From: Spirochaetales bacterium
GTDB taxonomy: Bacteria; Spirochaetota; Spirochaetia; DTKZ01
Length of the DNA: 7,622 bases
Direction of reading: 5' to 3'
NCBI GenBank assembly: GCA_031280945.1
Contig: JAITGB010000203.1
Location: 1 to 7,622 of the forward strand
In this document: piece by piece, positions 1 to 5,660 of the stretch
Numbering within the stretch: position 1 is the first letter of the stretch
Layout: each line of letters opens with the position of its first letter
Position numbers and translations under genes: made by a program
Notes under the pieces: model-generated
Told to the model about the DNA's origin: nothing
The model's input: the letters and a program-made list of their open reading frames with translations, nothing else
Database searches by the model: none

Positions 1-113
1 CGGCCAATGTGCAGGCTGTTATGGACGGGGGGCTTGATAATTTTATCGAGGAGTATCTGCGCTGGCTGTGGCAGGCGGGAGCGGGGTATGCGGGTCATGG
101 GGCGCGGGGGTAA
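1..113 (+). CDS. 3' end of an unidentified upstream gene (partial)
   Basis: An open frame enters from the left edge (first full codon at 3) and stops at TAA 111-113, giving 36 visible residues. The tail contains an acidic/aromatic stretch (DNFIEEYLRWLWQ) likely to be helical, followed by a Gly/Ala-rich end. I do not recognise the family. It is taken as coding because its frame is open to the edge, it ends 14 bp before a convincing response-regulator start, and it shares the G-rich composition of that gene. It may be co-transcribed with the receiver gene. The function cannot be told from this fragment. Confidence 0.5.
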   Translation, partial: ANVQAVMDGGLDNFIEEYLRWLWQAGAGYAGHGARG

Positions 114-127
114 GCAGGGTATACGGT

Positions 128-514
128 ATGGAAGCGATTCGGGCTTTGGTTATTGACGATTTACCCTTTATGCGCGGCGCGGTCCGGGAGGTTCTGGAGG
201 AGGCGGGGGTATGTGTGGCGGGCGAGGCGCACAGCGGGAAGGAGGGCCTGCGCCTGTACGGAAGGCTCAAACCCGATATTGTTCTTCTTGATATTGTTCT
301 TCCGCCTGCGGGTATGGATGCTTTTACTTTTCTGCGGGAGCTTACGCGCTTTGACCCGTGTGCGCGGGTTATTGTGTCGGCGGTCTTGGGCGATGAGGAG
401 CTTGTTGTGCGCGCCATTCAGCTTGGGGCGCGGGATTTTATTGTTAAGCCTTTTGTGCCGGAGCGCGTTGTCGCGGCTGTCTGGAAAGTTTTTAACCAGA
501 ACGGGCGGGATTAG
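128..514 (+). CDS. Single-domain response regulator (CheY-like receiver)
   Basis: A 128-residue protein that is a receiver domain and nothing else, so it presumably acts by phosphorylation-dependent protein contact and not by binding DNA. Visible landmarks are the acidic pair D10-D11, phospho-acceptor D55 at the end of strand 3 (IVLLDIVLP), S84 in the Thr/Ser switch position (VIVSA), aromatic F104 and the conserved K107-P108 (DFIVKPF). The length is normal for CheY. The start is ATG 128, because the receiver fold begins at once (MEAIRALVIDD); the upstream GTG at 68 would add 20 residues overlapping the preceding gene. A weak AGGG lies at 116-119. Oddity: the D55-to-beta3/alpha3 loop reads LPPAGMDAF where the family usually has MPxMDG, so it is about two residues longer and lacks the last Gly. 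No histidine kinase is in the window, and the next gene starts 3 bp downstream. The family call is firm; the pathway is unknown, and motility is only one option. Confidence 0.9.
   Translation: MEAIRALVIDDLPFMRGAVREVLEEAGVCVAGEAHSGKEGLRLYGRLKPDIVLLDIVLPPAGMDAFTFLRELTRFDPCARVIVSAVLGDEELVVRAIQLGARDFIVKPFVPERVVAAVWKVFNQNGRD
504..510 (+). promoter_or_regulatory. Ribosome binding site for the PEGA-domain gene
   Basis: GGCGGGA lies 7 bp before ATG 518 and inside the last codons of the receiver gene. This favours ATG 518 over the in-frame ATGs at 527 and 536 and suggests coupled translation of the two genes. Confidence 0.5.
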
Positions 515-517
515 CCT

Positions 518-2170
518 ATGGGCGCGATGCTCGTGATGCTGCGGCGCGCGGCTACGCGCTTTCTCTTTATGTGCGCGTTGTGTGTTCTCCTGCACTTTGC
601 CGGCGGACAGTTGTACGCGCAGGCAAGGGTTTTGGCGGAAGACTGGGCTATGCCCGGAGAAAAAAACACGGAAGCCTACCTTGCCGTGGCGGAATTCCGC
701 TTTAGCGGGACGCAGGCGCGGGGGGCTTTTCTGGGGGAGAACGTGGCCCGCCTTTTCCGCGAAAAACTCTCCGAAGTGCCGACGCACACAATAGGCGAGG
801 CCGAGGCGGAAGATTACGCGCGGGGCCTCATCACCCAGGAGAGAGAAAAAATTCTCAAAAAAATTAACGAACTGGGCGAAAACATTTCCGCTCTGTATTT
901 TGCGGGAGCGGGCCTGCGCGATACGGCCAAAGAGGAAACCCTCCGCGAAGAGCTTGCGGAGGAAAGAAAAAAGCTCCTCCTCGCGGACGCCCTCTCCCCC
1001 CAGGACGTACAGTTTGTCCGCGAAAAGAAAATCCTCCTCATGGGGCCGGGTACAAAGAGGGCTGCTCCAACTCCAACCCCGCCTCCGGCGGGCGCGGCGG
1101 GGGCGTCTTCTTCGGGAAGCTCCCCGCGCCCGCCGGGCTCTCAGGCTGCGGGGGCATCTTCATCTCCAGGAGGAGCGGACAGGTCTTTGGGGCTTTTCCC
1201 CCCCGTGTCAAATCCGCAAAGGCCGGCCCTTAAAGCGGACGCGGATTATTTTCTTTCAGGCGTAATTCAGGAAAACCTCGCCGGATATATTTCCGTTTCC
1301 GTTTCTTTCTACGGCGCGCGGGCCGGGCGCGTTCTTTTTTCTTCCACAGCCTCAGGCTCCCTTGACGAGCTTGAAGCTCTTGTCGACAAAATTTTTCTCT
1401 CCCTCGCGGACGCGGTTACGGGCAGGCCCTGGGCCACCCTTGAAATCAAAGCGGAACCTGGAGATGCTCTGGTATTTGTGGACGATAAACTCGCGGGCAT
1501 TGGCCGCGTAAAACTCGCCTACGTTGAGCCCAAAGAGTACAGGATTTCCCTCTACGCGGACGGCCACGATGTTTTTGAAGAAACCCTCACACTTGAGGCA
1601 GGCTCCAGCCGGAGCCTCACCTTTCCCCTAAACCCCAACCCCCTGCCGGAAATCCTCGTGGACAGCTTCCCTCAAGGAGCCGACGTATACCTCGGAGCCA
1701 TGAAAAAAGGCCAAACCCCCCTGCCGCTCCCCTCCGGCGGCGCTCCCGACATTCTCTCCTTGAGCCTTTCAGGCTACAAAACGCGGGTGCTGCCCTCAAA
1801 CGCTGCCGGCGCGGCAGGGCCCCACGCCCTCCCCCGCAGCGTCTTTAGCTGGAACGACAGAGTAGAAATAAAACGCGAAGAATTTTACCGGGCGTGGGGC
1901 TTTTTTGTTTTGAGCCTCCCCCTGCCCCTCGCCCTGTACGGCCTGTACCAGAACGAGTTCTTCGGCTTTACCCAGTTCACCAATTTTTCCGGCTACGACA
2001 GGGAGAAAGCCCAAAGTATGGATAGAAACGCAAAATTCCTGTATTATGCCTACTTTGGAAGTATTTTTTTGAGCGGCTCGCTTTTGGTAAACGCCATACA
2101 AAAACTGCGGGAATACATACGAACAGGAGAAGAATCCCAAAAATACCCCGACAGCCGGGACGAGGATTAG
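518..2170 (+). CDS. Exported PEGA-domain protein with C-terminal membrane helices
   Basis: A 550-residue envelope protein. Residues 1-36 form a signal peptide: Arg-rich start, hydrophobic core about 15-28, and a likely cut after LYA or LYAQA. Residues 45-180 are a mixed domain with a charged helical, possibly coiled-coil stretch around 100-155. Residues 183-220 are a low-complexity Pro/Ala/Gly/Ser linker. Residues 238-303 (ADADYFLSGVI onward) look like a small alpha/beta domain that often precedes PEGA domains. Two PEGA-like units follow: about 306-372 (VDDKLAGIG, then an YRISLYADGH-type segment) and a shorter one at about 377-425 (DSFPQGADVYLG, SLSGYKTRVL). Two probable transmembrane helices are at about 458-477 and 507-526, with a charged tail. 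PEGA domains are known in surface and S-layer-type proteins and are thought to bind surface structures or glycans. The exact role here is unknown. It lies 3 bp after the receiver gene, which suggests co-expression. I see no lipobox Cys. Confidence 0.82.
   Translation: MGAMLVMLRRAATRFLFMCALCVLLHFAGGQLYAQARVLAEDWAMPGEKNTEAYLAVAEFRFSGTQARGAFLGENVARLFREKLSEVPTHTIGEAEAEDYARGLITQEREKILKKINELGENISALYFAGAGLRDTAKEETLREELAEERKKLLLADALSPQDVQFVREKKILLMGPGTKRAAPTPTPPPAGAAGASSSGSSPRPPGSQAAGASSSPGGADRSLGLFPPVSNPQRPALKADADYFLSGVIQENLAGYISVSVSFYGARAGRVLFSSTASGSLDELEALVDKIFLSLADAVTGRPWATLEIKAEPGDALVFVDDKLAGIGRVKLAYVEPKEYRISLYADGHDVFEETLTLEAGSSRSLTFPLNPNPLPEILVDSFPQGADVYLGAMKKGQTPLPLPSGGAPDILSLSLSGYKTRVLPSNAAGAAGPHALPRSVFSWNDRVEIKREEFYRAWGFFVLSLPLPLALYGLYQNEFFGFTQFTNFSGYDREKAQSMDRNAKFLYYAYFGSIFLSGSLLVNAIQKLREYIRTGEESQKYPDSRDED
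1064..1177 (+). repeat. Low-complexity Pro/Ala/Gly/Ser linker region with short internal repeat
   Basis: This in-frame segment encodes a flexible linker made almost entirely of P, A, G and S. It contains two copies of AGASSS. At DNA level, 1097-1113 and 1148-1164 match at 15 of 17 positions (GCGGGGGC, then TCTTC). It is a likely site of length variation between strains by slippage; the protein domains on each side appear intact. Confidence 0.6.
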
Positions 2171-2205
2171 CGCCGGAGTTCCGCCGCGCTGAACACTGAA
2201 AATAC

Positions 2206-2217
2206 AGGGAGTAAGGA
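2206..2217 (+). promoter_or_regulatory. Ribosome binding region of ftsY in the 57-bp intergenic gap
   Basis: The gap 2171-2227 is the longest non-coding stretch in the window. It holds AGGGAG at 2206-2211 and AAGGA at 2213-2217; the latter is 10 bp before ATG 2228 and is the more likely site. There is a short CGGA-GT-TCCG hairpin at about 2174-2183, too weak for a terminator and without a T-run. I see no convincing -35/-10 pair, so whether ftsY has its own promoter is open. Confidence 0.45.
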
Positions 2218-2227
2218 TTAAAAAAAT

Positions 2228-3127
2228 ATGCTGCGCACACTCGGAGAAAAACTGAAAGAACTCTTCCGCTCAGGCCAGGATGCCCCCGAATTTTTTGAAA
2301 ACCTCGAAGACACCCTCATAGAAGCCGATGTGGGCCCCGTGGTTTCAGCCCAGCTCGCAGCCGAACTCAAGGCAGAATTAAAAACCGGATTAAAAGAAGA
2401 AGCCCGCGCACGCGAAGAAAAATCGCGCGAAAGAGCCGGAGCCCTCCTCCGGCGCAGACTCGGCGGCCTCGTGCGCTTCGAGCCCCTGGAACTTGAGGCC
2501 GGGCGCCTCAACATCTTTCTCCTTCTGGGCGTCAACGGAGCAGGCAAAACCACCACCCTCGCAAAACTCGCCCACTACTACAAAAACCAGACAGGAGAAA
2601 AAGGCATAGTCCTCGCCGCGGGCGACACCTTCCGCGCAGGCGCAATCGACCAGCTCCTCCTCCACGGCAAAAGACTCGGCCTTCGCGTCGTGAGCCAAGC
2701 CCCCGGCGCCGACCCCGGCGCCGTCATTTTTGACGCCATAGAAAGCGCCCGTTCCCGGGGCGAAAAACTCCTCCTCGCCGACACAGCAGGCCGCCTCCAG
2801 AACAAAGCCAACCTCATCCGCGAACTGCAAAAAATCGACAAAATCATCCGGAGCAAAACAGAACCCGCGCTCTACAAAAAAATCCTCGTCATCGACGCCT
2901 CAACAGGGCAAAACGGCCTCAGCCAGGCACAAGTCTTCCACGAAGCAGTCGGCGTTGACTCCGTTGTCCTCACCAAGTTCGACGGCACATCGCGCGGCGG
3001 AATCCTCATCGCCATCTCCCGCGAACTGGGCCTCCCCGTCTCGTTCCTCGGCACAGGCGAAGACATGACCAGCCTCATCCCCGGCGGCAAAGACGCCTGG
3101 CTCGACAGCCTCCTGGAAGGACTATGA
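2228..3127 (+). CDS. ftsY: Signal recognition particle receptor FtsY
   Basis: An SRP-type GTPase of 299 residues that docks SRP-ribosome-nascent-chain complexes at the Sec translocon, by analogy with characterised FtsY. The N domain is helical (1-85) and opens with an amphipathic helix (MLRTLGEKLKELF) likely to touch the membrane. The G domain holds the P-loop GVNGAGKTT (101-109), the SRP-family insertion-box motif DTFRAGA (133-139), DTAGR (185-189), the DASTGQNGL segment (223-231), TKFDG (249-253) and GTGE (275-278). It ends soon after, with no Met-rich M domain, which separates it from Ffh. The long acidic A domain of enterobacterial FtsY is absent, as in many bacteria. All nucleotide-binding motifs are intact. 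It overlaps the next gene by 4 bp (ATGA). Its codon choice (CTC, GAA, C-ending) differs sharply from the receiver gene upstream. FlhF is unlikely, because the N-domain layout and the TGQNGL motif fit FtsY. Confidence 0.96.
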   Translation: MLRTLGEKLKELFRSGQDAPEFFENLEDTLIEADVGPVVSAQLAAELKAELKTGLKEEARAREEKSRERAGALLRRRLGGLVRFEPLELEAGRLNIFLLLGVNGAGKTTTLAKLAHYYKNQTGEKGIVLAAGDTFRAGAIDQLLLHGKRLGLRVVSQAPGADPGAVIFDAIESARSRGEKLLLADTAGRLQNKANLIRELQKIDKIIRSKTEPALYKKILVIDASTGQNGLSQAQVFHEAVGVDSVVLTKFDGTSRGGILIAISRELGLPVSFLGTGEDMTSLIPGGKDAWLDSLLEGL

Positions 3128-4371
3128 AGCCGCGTACAATTTTTTTCGCAAAATGGGCGCCTTTTTGCTGCGCAAAAACCGGGCTATCCGCTCCAACTCC
3201 TCAAAACCGCTTCGCGGTTTCTGCGGGGTTTCCGCTTCTATCCCTTGCGCCCCACGGCCCGGGCCGCCAGGCGGCCCGCCCCCGCGCGCGCAGCGCGCGG
3301 GGCCTCCTTTTTCTCCTGCTTTTTACCCTCACTACCTCCGGCCTCTTTCCCGAAAACTGGTACCAGTCAAACAGCTCCGGCCTCCTCGTAAAACCCATAA
3401 ACCCCGAAGAAAAATCAGACTATGAATACAGCCTCGCTATAGAAACGCTGGGCAACAGGGAAAAGCGCACGCTTTTTTCCCGCGAAGACGGAGAAGTCCG
3501 CCGCTGGGAACGCCTGTATTCCGAAGAAGGAACGCTTCTTGAAGAATCCCTCTACCGCGAAGGAGAAAAAGACAGCCAAACGCTCTACTACCCCAACGGC
3601 CTCGTACAGGAAGAAGCCCTCTTTTCCGGCGGCAAAGAAGACGGACGCTTCCGTTTTGAGTACAAACTCCGCGAACCCCGCCAGATTACCTTCACGCGGG
3701 GAGAAGCCGCGCAAAGAGGCGGCCAGGACTACCGCGAAGAATACCTCTACCTCCCCTCAGGAGAGTTTCGCGGCGTAAAAAGAAGGTACGCGGACGGAGC
3801 CCTCTACACCGCAATCTACACATTTGTAGGCGGCATCATCAGGGAAGAATGGCACTCCTTTGAAAAACTGGAGTTCATGTTCCGCTACGACAAGAGAGGC
3901 AACGTACTCATGCAGGAAGAATACCGCGACAACGTTCTTGTAGAGAAAGTTGATTTCCGCTACCACGAAAACTCCCCGGACGCACTCCGCGAAAAACACT
4001 CGCTCGCCGGCGAGCGGCAAACCCGCCTCGCCTACAGCCCTGAGGGAGAAATCCAGCGGGAAGACATTTTTGAAAACAGCCTCCAGGTTGAACAAACCCT
4101 CTTTACCTACACAGACGGAAAAATAACGCGCAAGGAAAGGCATCTGCGCGAAGGCACAGAAGAATGGACATATACCTACGACATAGACAAAAAACTTAAG
4201 CAGGAAGAGTACCTCGTAAACCAGGAAAAAAAACTCATCAAACTCTATGACCCCTCACCCGAGTATTCCCGCATAGAGGAACACTACAGGACAGGAAAAG
4301 TCTTTCTCCGCCTGTACTTTAAGGACGGCGAACTTGTGAAAAGAGAATTCCCCGAAGAGGAGGCGCAATGA
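3124..4371 (+). CDS. Secreted YwqK/MORN-like repeat protein of unknown function, gene interrupted by a palindromic element
   Basis: A 415-residue protein. A hydrophobic core at about 61-73 (GLLFLLLFTLTTSG), preceded by Arg residues, looks like a signal peptide h-region, so the product is probably periplasmic. No Cys follows the core, so it is not an obvious lipoprotein. Residues 3-59 are encoded by a hairpin-rich repeat and look like foreign sequence (Pro/Arg/Ala-rich). From about 95 onward the protein is a series of 20-30-residue beta-type units with Y-x-x-x-G-x-hydrophobic-x-x-E patterns (LYYPNGLVQEEALF, YDKRGNVLMQEEYRDN, YSPEGEIQREDIF, YFKDGELVKREF). These resemble YwqK/MORN-variant or YD-like repeats. 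The start is ATG 3124, overlapping the ftsY stop. GGAAGGA (3115-3121) is only 2 bp from it, so initiation may depend on coupling, and no in-frame ATG/GTG/TTG occurs before the mature region. The gene is coupled to lolC by another 4-bp overlap, suggesting a role in the envelope. The specific function is unknown. Confidence 0.8.
   Translation: MKPRTIFFAKWAPFCCAKTGLSAPTPQNRFAVSAGFPLLSLAPHGPGRQAARPRARSARGLLFLLLFTLTTSGLFPENWYQSNSSGLLVKPINPEEKSDYEYSLAIETLGNREKRTLFSREDGEVRRWERLYSEEGTLLEESLYREGEKDSQTLYYPNGLVQEEALFSGGKEDGRFRFEYKLREPRQITFTRGEAAQRGGQDYREEYLYLPSGEFRGVKRRYADGALYTAIYTFVGGIIREEWHSFEKLEFMFRYDKRGNVLMQEEYRDNVLVEKVDFRYHENSPDALREKHSLAGERQTRLAYSPEGEIQREDIFENSLQVEQTLFTYTDGKITRKERHLREGTEEWTYTYDIDKKLKQEEYLVNQEKKLIKLYDPSPEYSRIEEHYRTGKVFLRLYFKDGELVKREFPEEEAQ
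3181..3244 (+). repeat. Imperfect 20-bp direct repeats flanking a hairpin
   Basis: The copies GGGCTATCCGCTCCAACTCC (3181-3200) and GGGGTTTCCGCTTCTATCCC (3225-3244) agree at 14 of 20 positions, with TCCGCT in both. Between them is the perfect 7-bp-arm hairpin at 3204-3220. A direct-repeat/hairpin/direct-repeat unit is a regular architecture, unlike ordinary coding sequence, and forms the left half of the palindromic element. Confidence 0.65.
3280..3302 (+). repeat. Strong GC-only hairpin, 10-bp arms with 3-base loop
   Basis: CCCCGCGCGC and GCGCGCGGGG are exact reverse complements around GCA. All ten pairs are G:C, so it should be very stable in mRNA. It sits immediately before the signal-peptide core codons. 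It has no T-run after it, so a terminator is unlikely; slowing ribosomes or protecting mRNA from nucleases are possible effects. Confidence 0.7.
4001..4016. repeat. Perfect 16-bp palindrome inside the repeat-protein gene
   Basis: CGCTCGCCGGCGAGCG reads the same on both strands. It lies in coding sequence for residues SLAGER, in a short linker between beta units. It could be a chance result of G+C-rich coding or a small remnant of a palindromic repeat. Confidence 0.4.
4357..4363 (+). promoter_or_regulatory. Strong ribosome binding site of lolC
   Basis: GAGGAGG lies 4 bp before ATG 4368, within the last codons of the preceding gene. It is the best Shine-Dalgarno match in the window, and it supports independent as well as coupled initiation of lolC. 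Confidence 0.65.
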
Positions 4372-5660
4372 AAAATCCCTCATGGGTTTTCCTCGTAGCG
4401 GGCCGGTACTTCAAAACCCGCCGCAAAGAAAAAGGCAACGCCGCCTCCATACTCTCCGCAGCGGGCATAGCCGTAGGAGTTATGACCCTGATAGCCGTCC
4501 TCTCCGTTATGAACGGCTTTCAGCTCACCACAATCGAAGCGATTCTTGAACTGAACTCCTACCACCTGCGGCTCTCACGGGAAAAACCCCTCCTCGCCCA
4601 GGAAGAAAAACTCCTCCGCAGCATTCCCGGAGTGAGGGCAGTTTTCCCCTTTGCGGAAATACAAACGCTTGTGCGGGGAGTTTCCTCGGACAACACTATC
4701 TGCGTTCTACGCGCCCTGCCGGAGGACATCATGCACAAAGACCCCTCCCTCGCCGGAATGCTCGGCATGGTTCAAGGAGACTTTGACCTCTCAGGCGGCC
4801 TCATTCTGGGAGCCGAGCTTGCCCGAAGGCTCCGCGTACGAACAGGCGATTATGTGAGCCTCCTTAACCTCTCAGGAGGAGATTTTTCGGGCCTTAAACC
4901 CGAAAATTTGAGCTTCCGCGTTGCGGGAACCTTCCGCTGCGGATACTACGAGTACGACCTGGGCTGGGGCTTTATATCGCTTGCAAACGCGCAAAGCCTC
5001 CTCTCGCCCGCGGACGAAATCGTAACAGGCATAAAACTCGACGACCATTTTGACGACAGGAGCCTCATGCGGCAGGCCCGGGAAGCCGTGGGCGGACAGC
5101 CGCGTCTTGTCTCCTGGAGAGAGTACAACAAAGCTATCTTCGGAGCCCTGCGCGTTGAAAAAATCATGATGATGGTTTTGATTGGCCTCATTTTTGTTGT
5201 TGTGGCGGGCAACATCTACCAGTCCCTGCGGCGCTCCGTGTACGAGCGCACAGAGGAAATAGGCGTCTTAAAAGCCCTCGGAGCAGCCCCCTTTTCCATC
5301 AGACTTATTTTTATTCTGGAAGGGGCCTTCATAGGCTTTGCGGGCTGTCTTGCGGGACAGCTTTTGGGCTTTCTCGCGGCAGGCCGCGTCAACGAAATTT
5401 TCGCCATCGCGGAAACCCTCGTAAACGGCGCAGCCGGACTTCTCAACATGCTCCTGCGGCCCTGGTTTCCCCAAAGCCAGGGACAGGCCGTTTCGTTTTT
5501 TTCCCCCGCGTACTTTTACCTTACGGAAGTCCCCTCCAAAATATACTGGGGCGAGGCCCTGTTTATTTACGCGTTTGCCATGCTTTCCACGACTCTTGCG
5601 GCGTACTTTGCTTCGGGCAGGGTCGCGTCCATAAAACCAGCGGAGGTTCTCAGAGTATGA
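4368..5660 (+). CDS. lolC: Lipoprotein-releasing ABC transporter permease LolC
   Basis: A 430-residue inner-membrane permease of the LolC/E type. In LolCDE it takes mature lipoproteins from the outer face of the inner membrane and passes them to the carrier LolA. The order is: a cytoplasmic start with the family-like LVAGRYF (9-15); TM1 about 26-49 with the classic GIAVGVMTLIAVLSVMNGF pattern; a large periplasmic domain (50-262); TM2 about 266-285; a cytoplasmic loop with EIGVLKALGA (297-306), the expected contact to the ATPase; TM3 about 310-338; a periplasmic loop (340-395); TM4 about 396-416; and the C-terminal IKPAEVLRV signature. The length is close to the usual 400-415 but with a longer TM3-TM4 loop. 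It overlaps genes on both sides by 4 bp. MacB is unlikely: its ATPase is fused, and here the ATPase is separate and a second permease follows. The LolC/LolE assignment rests on the better match to the LolC TM1 motif and on gene order. Confidence 0.92.
   Translation: MKNPSWVFLVAGRYFKTRRKEKGNAASILSAAGIAVGVMTLIAVLSVMNGFQLTTIEAILELNSYHLRLSREKPLLAQEEKLLRSIPGVRAVFPFAEIQTLVRGVSSDNTICVLRALPEDIMHKDPSLAGMLGMVQGDFDLSGGLILGAELARRLRVRTGDYVSLLNLSGGDFSGLKPENLSFRVAGTFRCGYYEYDLGWGFISLANAQSLLSPADEIVTGIKLDDHFDDRSLMRQAREAVGGQPRLVSWREYNKAIFGALRVEKIMMMVLIGLIFVVVAGNIYQSLRRSVYERTEEIGVLKALGAAPFSIRLIFILEGAFIGFAGCLAGQLLGFLAAGRVNEIFAIAETLVNGAAGLLNMLLRPWFPQSQGQAVSFFSPAYFYLTEVPSKIYWGEALFIYAFAMLSTTLAAYFASGRVASIKPAEVLRV
5642..5646 (+). 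promoter_or_regulatory. Ribosome binding site of lolD
   Basis: GGAGG lies 10 bp before ATG 5657, inside the 3' end of lolC. It supports the ATG at 5657 in the ATGA overlap as the start. Confidence 0.55.

Larger units (their letters stand above)
3133..3303 (+). repeat. REP/RPE-like palindromic element inserted in frame in a coding region
   Basis: About 170 bp just after the start codon holds a dense series of inverted repeats: TTTTTGC-TGC-GCAAAAA (3162-3178), AAACCGC-TTC-GCGGTTT (3204-3220), the 10-bp palindrome GGCCCGGGCC (3256-3265), GGGCCGCC-A-GGCGGCCC (3261-3277) and CCCCGCGCGC-GCA-GCGCGCGGGG (3280-3302). The supported core is 3162-3302; the outer limits are my estimate from where signal-peptide-like coding resumes, and 3133-3303 would be exactly 57 codons. 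It is read through without a stop. It resembles intergenic REP-type or Rickettsia RPE-type elements in layout; no family can be named from one copy. Confidence 0.72.

Noticed and set aside
68..127. GTG start 20 codons upstream of the receiver gene
   Set aside because: It would overlap the preceding gene by 46 bp and add a Gly-rich leader that receivers lack; ATG 128 places strand beta1 at the N-terminus as expected.
161..787. 208-codon open frame on the minus strand
   Set aside because: It runs opposite the receiver and PEGA genes, is rich in Arg/His/Pro with no domain pattern, and the plus-strand genes explain the region.
2171..2227. Possible promoter or terminator in the gap before ftsY
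   Set aside because: There is no clear -35/-10 pair and only a 4-bp-arm hairpin without a T-run.
2701..2723. 11-bp tandem direct repeat (CCCCGGCGCCG twice)
   Set aside because: It encodes the PGADPGA stretch, which is normal conserved SRP-GTPase sequence, so the repeat is a by-product of codon choice.
2390..2830. Minus-strand open frame rich in Phe, Ala, Gly and Glu
   Set aside because: This is the antisense shadow of ftsY, produced by its CTC/GAA-rich codon choice; no recognisable motif.
3162..3178. Hairpin TTTTTGC-TGC-GCAAAAA as a terminator of ftsY
   Set aside because: The stem is A/T-rich, no T-run follows it, and downstream genes are coupled by overlap; it fits the palindromic element better.
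3153..3425. Overlapping plus-strand frame starting inside the palindromic element
   Set aside because: Its product is Pro/Arg low-complexity and ends within the downstream coding region; the other frame has a signal peptide core and a long mature protein.
3400..4371. YD/RHS-type polymorphic toxin reading of the repeat protein
   Set aside because: The repeats are loosely YD-like, but there is no RHS core motif, no toxin C-terminal domain and no immunity gene; the operon context points to the cell envelope.
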